From positions 1 to 33,298 of the forward strand of contig JAEUTC010000250.1 in assembly GCA_016787985.1 (NCBI GenBank): a stretch of 33,298 bases of DNA, read 5' to 3'. The DNA is from Flavobacteriales bacterium. Lineage in GTDB: Bacteria; Bacteroidota; Bacteroidia; Flavobacteriales_F; PHOS-HE28. The position numbers and the translations under genes were made by a program. Each line of letters starts with the position of its first letter. Position 1 is the stretch's first letter. Under the pieces are notes generated by a model. That model saw nothing but the letters and a program-made list of their open reading frames with translations. It had not been told where the DNA came from and searched no databases. This document shows positions 6,273 through 14,747 of this stretch, in pieces.

Positions 6273-7748
6273 ATGAGCCTCAAGACCGCCATCGCCAAGC
6301 CTTATGCGCGGTACGTGACCGAAGCGGTCATGCGGCGTGCGCTGGATCCCGTGGCCACACAGGCTGCCGTGTTGAAGGAACTCATCCGTTTTGGTGGTGA
6401 CACCTCCTTCGGTCGGGAGCATCGGCTCCACGCTGTGGAAGATCACGAAGGCTTGGTGCAAGCCGTACCACTTCGCGATTACGAGGGCTTCAAACCCTAC
6501 GTCGATCGCATCAAGTTCGGCGAGGAAGATGTGCTCTGGCCGGGCAAGCCGCTCTACCTCTGCAAGACCAGCGGCACCACCAGCGGCGCCAAGTACATCC
6601 CCATCACCAAGGAGAGCCTGCCCAACCACATCGGTAGTGCGCGCCGCGCCTTGCTGGCCTACATCCACCACAGTGGCCAGGCCGACTTCGTAGGAGGCAA
6701 GATGATCTTCCTTCAGGGCAGTCCCGTGCTGGACCACAACTTCCCCATTCCGAGTGGACGCCTGAGCGGTATCGTGGCGAACCACGTGCCGCGCTACTTG
6801 CTCAAGAACCGGATGCCCAGCTTCGCGACCAACAGCATCGCGGATTGGGAGACGAAGGTGGAAGCGATCGTGACCGAGACCATGAGCGCCGATATGCGCT
6901 TGATCAGCGGCATACCGGCGTGGGTGCAGATGTACTTCGAGCGGCTCTTGTCGCGCACCGGCAAAGCTGACGTGAAGAGCGTGTTCCCGAATTTCTCGTT
7001 GTTCGTGTACGGCGGTGTGAACTACGCTCCGTACCGCAGCCGCATGGAAAAACTCATCGGCGGTCAGGTGCCCAGCGTGGAGCTCTTCCCAGCGAGTGAA
7101 GGCTTCATCGCCTACCAGGATCGGAGTGGGGAAGAGGGTTTGTTGTTGGTGCTGGACAACGGCATCTACTTCGGCTTCGTGCCCATGCAGGGCAACGACC
7201 GTCGACCGCGTTCCATCGCCGAGGTGGAGCTGAACACGCAGTACGCACTGGTGCTGTACACCAACGCGGGATTGTGGGGCTACGAGATCGGCGATACGGT
7301 GAAGTTCGTGTCGCTCGCGCCACCGCGTATCGTCGTCACCGGACGTACCAAGCATTTCACCAGTGCCTTTGGCGAACACGTGATCGCGGAGGAGGTGGAA
7401 GGGGCCCTGAAGGATGCGATGGCGACGATGCCCTGTGAAGTGGCGGAGTTCACCGTGGCACCGGAGTTGGCGCCACCAACGGGGCTGCCCTATCACGAAT
7501 GGTACATCGAATTCGCAGCACCGCCGGCGGACATGGAGGTTTTCGCACAACGCATCGATGAGGCCTTGCAGCAGCGGAACGTCTACTACCGCGACCTCAT
7601 CACCGGGAAGGTGTTGCGTCCGCTGGTGATCCGGTCCTTGCCGCGCGGGGCGTTCGCGAATTGGATGAAAGCGCGCGGGATGAATGACGCACAAAGCAAG
7701 GTTCCACGGTTGGCCAATGACCGGCGCTACGTGGAGGGGTTGGGGTGA
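6273..7748 (+). CDS. GH3 auxin-responsive-promoter family protein (acyl-adenylating enzyme fold)
   Basis: A 491-residue protein with the ANL-superfamily features of GH3 proteins: the phosphate-binding loop TSGTTSGAK at 99-107, an SEGFIAYQ segment, YTNAGLWGYEIGD near 329-341 and RTKHFTSAFGEHV near 357-369. Plant GH3 enzymes adenylate a carboxylic acid and join it to an amino acid. Bacteroidota homologues are widespread and their substrates are unknown, so only the adenylate-forming chemistry is inferred. Length is normal for the bacterial group. No obvious promoter octamer lies at its start, consistent with co-transcription with the M23 gene; the same pairing is common in related genomes, from memory. 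It ends 6 nt from the convergent M48 gene. Confidence 0.85.
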   Translation: MSLKTAIAKPYARYVTEAVMRRALDPVATQAAVLKELIRFGGDTSFGREHRLHAVEDHEGLVQAVPLRDYEGFKPYVDRIKFGEEDVLWPGKPLYLCKTSGTTSGAKYIPITKESLPNHIGSARRALLAYIHHSGQADFVGGKMIFLQGSPVLDHNFPIPSGRLSGIVANHVPRYLLKNRMPSFATNSIADWETKVEAIVTETMSADMRLISGIPAWVQMYFERLLSRTGKADVKSVFPNFSLFVYGGVNYAPYRSRMEKLIGGQVPSVELFPASEGFIAYQDRSGEEGLLLVLDNGIYFGFVPMQGNDRRPRSIAEVELNTQYALVLYTNAGLWGYEIGDTVKFVSLAPPRIVVTGRTKHFTSAFGEHVIAEEVEGALKDAMATMPCEVAEFTVAPELAPPTGLPYHEWYIEFAAPPADMEVFAQRIDEALQQRNVYYRDLITGKVLRPLVIRSLPRGAFANWMKARGMNDAQSKVPRLANDRRYVEGLG

Positions 7749-7754
7749 ACGGTA

Positions 7755-9749
7755 CTAGGGTTGCAGGTTGCGGATGGCTGTCTGTAGGCGTTCCTCTTTA
7801 TCATTGATCGAGCGGCGGATCTCCATGGCGATCTCATGGAACCCATGGTCTCCCGAGCGAATGATGCGCTCTGCACCAAGGTGTCTGATCTTCATGATGC
7901 CATCCTCCGCATCGCGGATGCTCGTTACCACGACATCGAGGTAACGCATGTTCTCCGTTTGCTCGAAGATCCGGTCATAATCCAACAGGGCCAGTTCTTC
8001 GACGGCTGCGGCATCGCGCTCCTTGGCACGTAGCTCGCCGAGGTCGGCATGAACGAATTCTATCTCGTTCACCCCGAAAGCACGGAACAATTCAAGGTAC
8101 CGCGGATCCAGGATGTGAATGTCTGTGCGAGCTCCAATGGCCGCTGTGCTTTCTAGCGAGAACTCCCAAAGTTCCTTCAGTTGGAGGTACATTTCGAGGG
8201 AACGTGATCGGAGGTCCGGCAAGGATAGGAAGGAGCGATCCTTGAAGATCAGGCCCAGTGTGTCGGTGAGGCGGTCCAGTTGCCGGTCATCCTCGGCAGT
8301 GTTCACACGCACATGGATGCGGTCCTTGCCCTGCTTGATGTATGCATTGATGCCGGTGAACACGGTCAGTTTTCCGGATCCGAGTGAACGCGAAACGCTG
8401 CCATCGCGCAACGTCGCCGCGAACTCAGCATGTAGCCCTTCTCCATTGGTGTAGATGGTCAATAGCGAATCACGGATACGAGGGACCGAACTGGCGTATA
8501 GTGCGGTGGTGAGCTGACATTCCAGGCAATCGAGCAGATTCCCCACACGCTGGTAGAAGAGGAAGGCTTCATGGTAGGTGGTGAACTTCACCTCGCCCTC
8601 CCAGTAGAAGCGTGCTTTGATCTTGGATACTTGTTTCGGATCCAAACAAAGGACGTCCATATCGAAACGCTTGAAGAGATGGTCCTCACTGGAGGTTCCG
8701 GAATTCGAGGTGCGTTGTTGGAAGACATCCATGACGAATGCTCGATCCCAACGTTCGTTATTCAGATAGCACATGCGTCGGATAGCTTCCATGATGTACC
8801 AGACGTACTTGGGTTCTTCAGGGTCGAACAGGTGGTAGATGAACGCCTTCCGCACGCACGTGGAGTACTGTTGTCCTTGAAGAAGAACACGCAGGATCTC
8901 GGGTCTACATGCCGCTTTGCAGCGAACAAAGAGCGGTTCATTCACCAGGAAACGTGCTCCGGCATCGTTCTGATGACTTTCGTAGAATGGCTTGAACCGC
9001 AGCAGACGTTCCTTGGCGGCCGGGTGGGTGGATCTTTTATTGGAGCCATGGTACCCCGCTTTCATCTCCCATTGCTTCTCGTGGCGTTCCATCATCCTGA
9101 ACTGCTCAAGGATGCCCGTGATGTCGTAGCCTGATCGAGCATGCCAGATCATCGCCAGGGAATCCGCCTGCTCCTCCATGGCCACCGATCGTTCACTGGC
9201 GGTTCGGCTACCAGCAGCATATTCGCCGACCTCCTGATCGCGGAATTTCTGGTAGCTGTGCCGAAGGTGACGATGGGCGAGTTCGTGACAAAGCACTGCT
9301 GCGAGGGTGGATTCATCTTGCACTTCGTCGATCAATCCGATGTGAATGAACATCTGTCCGGTGCCGGTCATGAACGCGTTCACTTCCGCATCCCGGACGA
9401 GATAAGCGTGAACAGACGACGTGTCGGCCATTTCCGAAGGCCATACCTTCCTCAGGATCCCGTTCATCAGATCCTCTAACTCCTGCCAGTCGCTGTACAC
9501 GTAACCGCTCTTAAGCATTTCGGCGACGTTGAAGGACACGGCATCGGCGAACCGGAAGTTCCGAAGGTCGTCCTTGCGATCGGTCTTATGCTCCGCAGGG
9601 ATCCGCGCTATCAGTGACCTCCGGAGCGTTGGAACATCGAGGTAGAATCGTTCGGGAAGGCGGTCGGCCAGCGCTCTTTCTGTGGGAAGTTGGTTTTGTG
9701 CATGGAGGAAGCCGGGCATGATGATGAATAAAGGGATCAAGCGTCTCAT
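7755..9749 (-). CDS. Secreted M48-family zinc metallopeptidase with long C-terminal region
   Basis: A 664-residue protein with a signal peptide (MRRLIPLFIIMPGFLHAQ). The M48 core lies at about 110-260. HELAH at 155-159 supplies two zinc ligands and the catalytic Glu, and E192 in MEEQAD is the likely third ligand. The next about 400 residues show no domain I can name. The frame is open to 9866, but the ATG at 9749 directly begins the signal peptide. The protein is probably a periplasmic or outer-membrane-associated peptidase similar in core to BepA/Oma1-type quality-control enzymes. It diverges from the BNR/T9SS gene, with a shared 133-nt intergenic region. Confidence 0.85.
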   Translation of the reverse strand: MRRLIPLFIIMPGFLHAQNQLPTERALADRLPERFYLDVPTLRRSLIARIPAEHKTDRKDDLRNFRFADAVSFNVAEMLKSGYVYSDWQELEDLMNGILRKVWPSEMADTSSVHAYLVRDAEVNAFMTGTGQMFIHIGLIDEVQDESTLAAVLCHELAHRHLRHSYQKFRDQEVGEYAAGSRTASERSVAMEEQADSLAMIWHARSGYDITGILEQFRMMERHEKQWEMKAGYHGSNKRSTHPAAKERLLRFKPFYESHQNDAGARFLVNEPLFVRCKAACRPEILRVLLQGQQYSTCVRKAFIYHLFDPEEPKYVWYIMEAIRRMCYLNNERWDRAFVMDVFQQRTSNSGTSSEDHLFKRFDMDVLCLDPKQVSKIKARFYWEGEVKFTTYHEAFLFYQRVGNLLDCLECQLTTALYASSVPRIRDSLLTIYTNGEGLHAEFAATLRDGSVSRSLGSGKLTVFTGINAYIKQGKDRIHVRVNTAEDDRQLDRLTDTLGLIFKDRSFLSLPDLRSRSLEMYLQLKELWEFSLESTAAIGARTDIHILDPRYLELFRAFGVNEIEFVHADLGELRAKERDAAAVEELALLDYDRIFEQTENMRYLDVVVTSIRDAEDGIMKIRHLGAERIIRSGDHGFHEIAMEIRRSINDKEERLQTAIRNLQP

Positions 9750-9768
9750 GGATCTGGAAATGGTGTGT

Positions 9769-9776
9769 CCAATATA
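9769..9776 (-). promoter_or_regulatory. -7-like element TATATTGG before the M48 gene
   Basis: On the minus strand TATATTGG ends 19 nt before the ATG at 9749. The same octamer lies upstream of the transposase gene (18694-18701). It fits TAnnTT-n-G only loosely. Confidence 0.3.
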
Positions 9777-9882
9777 GTAGGCTTGCCCGTTCCTCGTTCT
9801 CCTACATGCTTTCTGCACTTCCCGACCATCTTTACACTCGGAATGGTTGGATATCCCGATATCCATTCAATAGAATGAACCC

Positions 9883-11133
9883 ATGGAGCGATCGATCTAC
9901 TCACCGATCTTCATCCTGTTCTCGACAGGGTGCATGGCCCAATGGGCCAATACCAACGCCCCCATCGTAGACCGGTATGACGATGTCTTCTTCATCGGCG
10001 CGGACACGGGATGGGCCGCAGGGGGCGGCCAGGGCACCATCATACGCACCTACAATGGCGGAGCGGATTGGGACATTGTTTTCAATGGTGGCGGCTATCT
10101 CCGCAGCATCGAATTCGCCACACCGGATGTGGGTTTCTGCGGCACCTTGGATAGCCGTTTCCTGCGCACGACGGATGGCGGAGATACCTGGCAGGACATT
10201 GGTTCCACCATCACACCCACGCCCATCGGGATCTGCGGGCTCAGTGCCCCGACGGCTGATCATATCTATGGCGTGGGGGTGTGGTCGCAGCCAGCCTACA
10301 TCATCCGTAGCACTGATGGCGGTACCACGTGGACCAATACGAGCATGGCGGCACAGGCCACTGCCTTGGTCGACGTGCACTTCCTCAACGCCGACACGGG
10401 CCTTGCGTCCGGTCGTGCGAACCCCGTCAGCGCCGGAGGGGTGATCCTTAGGACTGAAGATGGTGGTGATACCTGGGCGGTGGTACACACCACAGGGACC
10501 GGTTCGGACTATGTGTGGAAACTGCAAACACCCGACGGCGTGCACCTGTACGGCTCCATAGATGGACCGCCCGGAAGTGGAACGCGGTATGTGCGCTCTT
10601 CGGACGCTGGTGTCACCTGGCAGACGGACACCATCACCATGGACTACTACTACGTGCAGGTCATCGGCTTCTTGGATACCCAACGCGGATGGACCGGAGG
10701 TTACGGTCAGTTGTTGGAGACCACCGATGGCGGAGAGAATTGGAACCTCTTGAACTTCGGCAATGCCCACGACCGTTTCCACCGCGTGGATGGAAGTACG
10801 GCCTACATGACGGGTTCGGGCATCTACAAGTTCAGTGATCCGAGTACAGTGGTCCTTGCGCATGCGGAACAACCCTATCCCGAATGGATCACGGTGCTGC
10901 CGAACCCGGCTACCGAGAATGCGCGTATCGTAGTCGACCTGAAGGCCGCGACAGCCGTGGAGATGGAACTGTTCGCGGCCGATGGGCGCTGGGTGGCTCT
11001 CCTGCAACGTGGCTGGTTAGCGGCGGGCCAGCACGAACTGCCGTTGGATGTGACCAAGCTCGCACCAGGCAGCTATTTCGCCACCCTGCGCACCAACGAA
11101 GGGCATGTGACCACTCCCTTCCAAGTGCGCTGA
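9883..11133 (+). CDS. Secreted BNR-repeat (Ycf48-like) propeller protein with type IX secretion sorting domain
   Basis: A 416-residue protein. A short hydrophobic N-terminus ending in CMAQ is a signal peptide. Repeated blocks with the pattern (T/S)-x-DGG-x-TW (TDGGDTW, TDGGTTW, TEDGGDTW, TDGGENW) build a beta-propeller of the Ycf48/BNR type at about 25-325. The last about 80 residues, from VLPNPATENARI through LAPGSYFATLR to the C-terminal basic residue, match a type A T9SS C-terminal sorting domain (PNPx start, late G-x-Y). It is therefore expected to be exported across the outer membrane and anchored or released by T9SS. The ligand is unknown. The sprE-like gene at the window edge agrees with a T9SS in this organism. 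Confidence 0.88.
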   Translation: MERSIYSPIFILFSTGCMAQWANTNAPIVDRYDDVFFIGADTGWAAGGGQGTIIRTYNGGADWDIVFNGGGYLRSIEFATPDVGFCGTLDSRFLRTTDGGDTWQDIGSTITPTPIGICGLSAPTADHIYGVGVWSQPAYIIRSTDGGTTWTNTSMAAQATALVDVHFLNADTGLASGRANPVSAGGVILRTEDGGDTWAVVHTTGTGSDYVWKLQTPDGVHLYGSIDGPPGSGTRYVRSSDAGVTWQTDTITMDYYYVQVIGFLDTQRGWTGGYGQLLETTDGGENWNLLNFGNAHDRFHRVDGSTAYMTGSGIYKFSDPSTVVLAHAEQPYPEWITVLPNPATENARIVVDLKAATAVEMELFAADGRWVALLQRGWLAAGQHELPLDVTKLAPGSYFATLRTNEGHVTTPFQVR

Positions 11134-11139
11134 AGACGA

Positions 11140-11301
11140 CTAGCCGATCACGACCGCCTGCGGGTAGCGCTTCTTCCAGAATTCAAGGGCCTTCAGGCTG
11201 GCCAATGTGATCACCGTGCGGTGGTCGAGTTGCACTTTGATGGCCTTGAGACCTTCTTTGATGGGCTGGGTCAACACCAGTTTCTTCTTTGCGCGTGGCA
11301 T
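11140..11301 (-). CDS. Small basic protein, 53 residues
   Basis: A short frame from ATG (11299-11301) to TAG (11140-11142). The protein begins MPRAKKKLVLTQPIKEGLK and ends WKKRYPQAVVIG. It is lysine-rich, has no membrane segment, and alternates hydrophobic and basic residues, suggesting a compact folded or nucleic-acid-binding protein. I recall no characterised family. It fills the gap between the BNR gene stop (11133) and the next minus-strand gene and has normal coding base bias. The longer plus-strand frame over the same bases is a worse candidate. Confidence 0.6.
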   Translation of the reverse strand: MPRAKKKLVLTQPIKEGLKAIKVQLDHRTVITLASLKALEFWKKRYPQAVVIG

Positions 11302-11407
11302 GATGGTTCGTTATTGGTTCACATACACCTACGCGGAAATCGTGCCGAACGGATGCGTGGCAGGTTAAGAAGTGTGAAAACGGCGAGGAACCCCTACGAT
11401 CAGCGGC

Positions 11408-12835
11408 TCAATGGGGCGCCCTCTCCACACCCGGGGTACCGTGTATGCGGTAGAGCTCGTTCTCCAGCAGCAGCGGCCACGGCACTTCCACCGCCGTTTC
11501 GAACGTGCGCTTGAACACCACGAGGCGTGTGCATCCGTCGCGCAGTAGCGCGTCCAAGGTGGCCGGATCCGCCAATTCGGTGTTCGTCATGGTCCATCCA
11601 CGGCGGTGCGCGAAGTACATGGCCGTGGGCACCTGTCCGGTGTTCATCGCGATCGGTCCCTTGTCCTGGCCGAGGTCCTCTTCCAGCTGCAACAGGGGCA
11701 CGAGGGGTGGGCTCAGGCGGAAGTCATTGGCTTGCGCGGCGAGGCCCTCCACGGCTACGATCACCAGCAGCACCGATGCCCAGCGCACATCCGGGAGTTG
11801 GGTGAGGCCGTACCCACCGAGAAGAGCCATGGTGGGGATGAAGGGCAGCACATAATAGGCATGCACCCAGAACGTGTCGCCAGCCTTCAGCATCACCACG
11901 AGGAATGCTCCACAGAGCAGTGCGAAAGCCAGGAGCAGGCCATACTCACGACGCTTCGCGGCGAAGTATAAGCCCAGCAGGAAGACCGCGAAACCGCTGA
12001 ACCGGAGGGCATCGAAGTAGAAGTTGTCCAGTGTGCGCGGCCAGTTGCGCAGCAGTTGACCAGCACCCTCCACCATGGAACCGCCCATGAAGAAATGCCA
12101 GAATCCATAGGTCTCCACGAGGTGCGGTACCCAGAGGAAGTACCACCACAACGCGGGCACTGTCGCCACGGCGATGAGCCCCGTCGCGAATTGAACGCTC
12201 CGTACGCTCCGGTGCGGCCAGACCAGCAGCGGCCAAACGGCCAACAAGCAGCCCGCGGTGATCTTGCTGAGCAGGCCCGCGGCGACCAAGAGCGAGCCCC
12301 CTGCCAACGCCGCCCACGGGTAGCGGGTTCCACGTACTGCATCCAGGCGCTCCAGCCCAGCCAGCACCAGCGACAAGGCGAACACATCGGGCATCACCTT
12401 GCGGGCGTACATGAACCACAGCGAGAATAGCAACAATAGCGCTGCATAGAACGCTGTACGTACACCGAGATGGCGGCCCACCAGCTTGTGGAAACACAGC
12501 ACACCCAAGCTGCCGGCGATGAGCACGATGACCCTGCCTGGCCAGTACGCATCACCAAAGAGCAACATGCCCCATGCGATCAACAGGTTGAGCAATGGGA
12601 ACTCCATGCCTGTGATGCCGGTGAGCGTACCAGCGGTGTCCATGCGCGGATGCATGAGGTCCACACCCTGTTCTGTGAAGTTGCGCGCCACCATGAGCAC
12701 GGAGGTCTGGCGCCAATGGTGCGAGGTCTCCAAGGGTGGGTTCCCGATGCCGATCAGGCGCAGCGCGAAGGCTACGGCCACCCAGAGTCGGATGTCCGCA
12801 GTACAGCGGGTGAGCGTTGATCGGTCCATCATCAT
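11408..12835 (-). CDS. GT-C family (GT39/PMT-like) membrane glycosyltransferase
   Basis: A 475-residue polytopic membrane protein. After the first membrane segment comes GNPPLETSHHWRQTSV (about 34-49), typical of GT39-like dolichyl/undecaprenyl-phosphosugar transferases, with the acidic residue in the first periplasmic loop as the likely catalytic base. About ten further hydrophobic helices follow, and a soluble C-terminal region of about 90 residues. Three consecutive ATGs (12835, 12832, 12829) are possible starts; the open frame beyond to 12943 runs into the divergent Sua5 gene and is unlikely coding. Only distant resemblance to the first GT-C gene at 0.4-1.9 kb is apparent by eye. Sugar donor and acceptor are unknown. 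Confidence 0.82.
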   Translation of the reverse strand: MMMDRSTLTRCTADIRLWVAVAFALRLIGIGNPPLETSHHWRQTSVLMVARNFTEQGVDLMHPRMDTAGTLTGITGMEFPLLNLLIAWGMLLFGDAYWPGRVIVLIAGSLGVLCFHKLVGRHLGVRTAFYAALLLLFSLWFMYARKVMPDVFALSLVLAGLERLDAVRGTRYPWAALAGGSLLVAAGLLSKITAGCLLAVWPLLVWPHRSVRSVQFATGLIAVATVPALWWYFLWVPHLVETYGFWHFFMGGSMVEGAGQLLRNWPRTLDNFYFDALRFSGFAVFLLGLYFAAKRREYGLLLAFALLCGAFLVVMLKAGDTFWVHAYYVLPFIPTMALLGGYGLTQLPDVRWASVLLVIVAVEGLAAQANDFRLSPPLVPLLQLEEDLGQDKGPIAMNTGQVPTAMYFAHRRGWTMTNTELADPATLDALLRDGCTRLVVFKRTFETAVEVPWPLLLENELYRIHGTPGVERAPH

Positions 12836-12855
12836 CGAGTGATCGCCAAGATGCG

Positions 12856-12863
12856 GACCTTTG
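12856..12863 (+). promoter_or_regulatory. -7-like element GACCTTTG, 4 nt before ATG
   Basis: GACCTTTG, then TGGC, then ATG at 12868. It has 7 of 8 positions of TAnnTTTG and the recurrent 4-nt spacing, and it fixes the Sua5 start rather than the longer open frame from 12817. Confidence 0.55.
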
Positions 12864-12867
12864 TGGC

Positions 12868-13818
12868 ATGTCCGTACACGTCGGCACCGATCCGGAACAT
12901 GCAGGGCAGCTCCTGCGCCGTGGAGAGGTCGTGGCCATTCCAACGGAAACCGTGTACGGTCTGGCGGCGAACGCCTTCGATAGCGAAGCGGTATTGCGCA
13001 TCTTCACCACCAAACAGCGCCCCAGCTTCGATCCATTGATCGTGCATATCGGTCGTCCGGCGGATGTTCATTCTGTGGTGCGCGAGCTTCCCCCGGGGGC
13101 AGAGGATCTTATGCACGCGTTCTGGCCGGGGCCGCTCACCCTTGTGCTTCCGAAACGTCCCGAAGTACCAGACATCGTTACGAGCGGTTTGGACACGGTC
13201 GGGGTCCGTATGCCAGCGCATCCGATGGCGTTGCAGCTGCTGCAGTTGCTCGAATTCCCCTTGGCGGCGCCCAGCGCGAACCCTTTCGGCTATGTAAGTC
13301 CGACGACGGCACAACACGTGGCCGATCAGCTGGGCGAAGCCATCCCGTACATCCTCGATGGCGGTGCGTGTGCCGTGGGTGTGGAAAGCACCATCATCGG
13401 GTGGGAAGGCGACAGGTGGGTGCTGTACCGCCCGGGTGGAGTGCCGGTAGAAGCGATCGAAGCGGTGATCGGTCGCGTGGATGCGGCCATGCAGCAGGTC
13501 GTGCCGGCGGCCCCCGGTATGCTCGAAAGCCATTATGCGCCGCGCAAACCGGTGTATGTGGGCGATGTGACAACACTCCAGGAGAAGTACGCTGGAAGGC
13601 GACTCGGTGTCATCAGCTTCTCCAGGTCGTACACTGTCGAGCGGAGCATGGCACTCTCACTCCAAGGCGATCTTGCGGAAGCTGCCCGCAACCTCTTCGC
13701 CGTGTTGCGCGAGTTGGATGCCAGCGACGTGGACGTGATCCTGGCAGAGCGCTTTCCGGACGAAGGTCTCGGGCGTGCGATCAATGACCGGTTGCGACGG
13801 GCCGCTGCGAAACGATAG
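12868..13818 (+). CDS. tsaC: L-threonylcarbamoyladenylate synthase (Sua5/TsaC type, long form)
   Basis: A 316-residue cytosolic enzyme that makes threonylcarbamoyl-AMP from threonine, bicarbonate and ATP for the t6A37 modification of ANN-decoding tRNAs. The YrdC/TsaC domain (about 10-195) shows PTETVYGLAANAF, the KQRPSFDPLIVHI motif, LAAPSANPFG and GVESTIIGW. A C-terminal Sua5 domain (about 215-316), which begins after the linker APGMLESHYAP, identifies the long Sua5 form rather than short TsaC. It is transcribed away from the GT-C gene and converges on the cysteine-motif membrane-protein gene with only 5 nt between stops. The function is a housekeeping one and recognition is firm. Confidence 0.93.
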   Translation: MSVHVGTDPEHAGQLLRRGEVVAIPTETVYGLAANAFDSEAVLRIFTTKQRPSFDPLIVHIGRPADVHSVVRELPPGAEDLMHAFWPGPLTLVLPKRPEVPDIVTSGLDTVGVRMPAHPMALQLLQLLEFPLAAPSANPFGYVSPTTAQHVADQLGEAIPYILDGGACAVGVESTIIGWEGDRWVLYRPGGVPVEAIEAVIGRVDAAMQQVVPAAPGMLESHYAPRKPVYVGDVTTLQEKYAGRRLGVISFSRSYTVERSMALSLQGDLAEAARNLFAVLRELDASDVDVILAERFPDEGLGRAINDRLRRAAAKR

Positions 13819-13823
13819 GATCG

Positions 13824-14588
13824 TCAAGGTTTGCTTGATCGTAAACGCCAAGTGGGGCGGCGCTGAACGGCCACTTCGCCCAACATCATCTCTACATGGT
13901 CGACACGCGGCACGCGCACGACCTTCACCTCGCCCATATCTATCGTGATCGGTCCGGTGTTGGTCGCATTGGCCCAAGAAACGAACTGCGTGAAAGGGTC
14001 GCGGTCGGGTCCACCGAAGAATAGCTCTGCACTATCGGCTTTTGCCTCGAAGGTGATGGTGAACTGCCCGGAGGGGTCTGATCGGCTCTGTATCTCCCGT
14101 TCCCCACCCCATATCCGCACGAACCCATCATTCACTGGATGCCCCGTGGTCGCATTCACCAACAGGCCGCGTATGGTTATGATGCGTGGACCGGCCGCAC
14201 GCACGTTCTCCGTGACTCGGGTTCCATATGGATCGGTAGTTCGTTCCACGCGTGTGGGCATGGTCTTGCCGACCACGACACCGTGCTGTGCCTTCCCATC
14301 ATTTCCGCCGAGCATGGCGAGCAATGTGGTGAAGGCCACGACAGGCAGCTTGCTGGCCGTTCGTTCGTTCATTGGGCGCAGCACCCGGTCCAGTTGGCGC
14401 GGGTCGAACCGGGCGCATGTTGGAGGCGGCAGATCGCCATCGAATATCCGCAACAGCTCATCGTCCGTTGCGGTCGTGAGATCCGCCACTTCGTGCTGGC
14501 AGTTTCCGCAATAGCGGCCGCCTGTGCGTTCAGACATACCTGCCCAGTCTTGGTGGCAGGGTTTGGGCAAGGAAAGAGAAAGGCGCAT
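13824..14588 (-). CDS. Membrane protein with N-terminal Cys-motif domain and C-terminal carboxypeptidase-regulatory-like domain
   Basis: A 254-residue protein. The first 72 residues carry a cysteine arrangement (PC at 10-11, C27-x2-C30, C58) inside the pattern PCHQDW-AGM, GRYCGNCQHEVADL and CARFDPRQLDRV. I recognise this as a small domain common in Bacteroidota and Myxococcota; four cysteines suggest metal binding. A weak membrane segment follows at about 80-96. Residues about 135-225 look like a beta-sandwich of the carboxypeptidase regulatory/DUF4480 type (GLLVNATTGHPVNDGFVRI). The open frame starts at 14723, but the ATG at 14588 directly begins the recognised domain. Function is unknown. 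It diverges from dxr. Confidence 0.65.
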   Translation of the reverse strand: MRLSLSLPKPCHQDWAGMSERTGGRYCGNCQHEVADLTTATDDELLRIFDGDLPPPTCARFDPRQLDRVLRPMNERTASKLPVVAFTTLLAMLGGNDGKAQHGVVVGKTMPTRVERTTDPYGTRVTENVRAAGPRIITIRGLLVNATTGHPVNDGFVRIWGGEREIQSRSDPSGQFTITFEAKADSAELFFGGPDRDPFTQFVSWANATNTGPITIDMGEVKVVRVPRVDHVEMMLGEVAVQRRPTWRLRSSKP

Positions 14589-14682
14589 GATGTGAGTGGT
14601 CAATGGAACAGAAGCCGTCCTGGCATTGGTACACGCTCGCGGACACAAGGTTCGATCCATATCAAGAACCGCTCGGAAGTGC

Positions 14683-14690
14683 GACCTTTG
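14683..14690 (+). promoter_or_regulatory. -7-like element GACCTTTG before dxr
   Basis: GACCTTTG ends 57 nt before the dxr ATG at 14748 (33 nt before the alternative in-frame ATG at 14724). It is the same octamer as before the Sua5 and FAD-oxidoreductase genes, here leaving a real leader. Confidence 0.4.
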
Positions 14691-14747
14691 CACCTTCCAC
14701 CGCGACCGCGCGTTCATGCCCACATGAGCACATGGTCACCTAAGCAC

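Noticed and set aside
6171..7694. 507-codon minus-strand frame opposite the GH3-like gene
   Set aside because: It is antisense to a gene with clear ANL/GH3 motifs; His/Val/Arg-rich composition is typical of antisense of GC-rich coding sequence.
14645..14665. GGTTCGATCC, like a tRNA T-loop
   Set aside because: No acceptor, anticodon or D arm can be folded around it.
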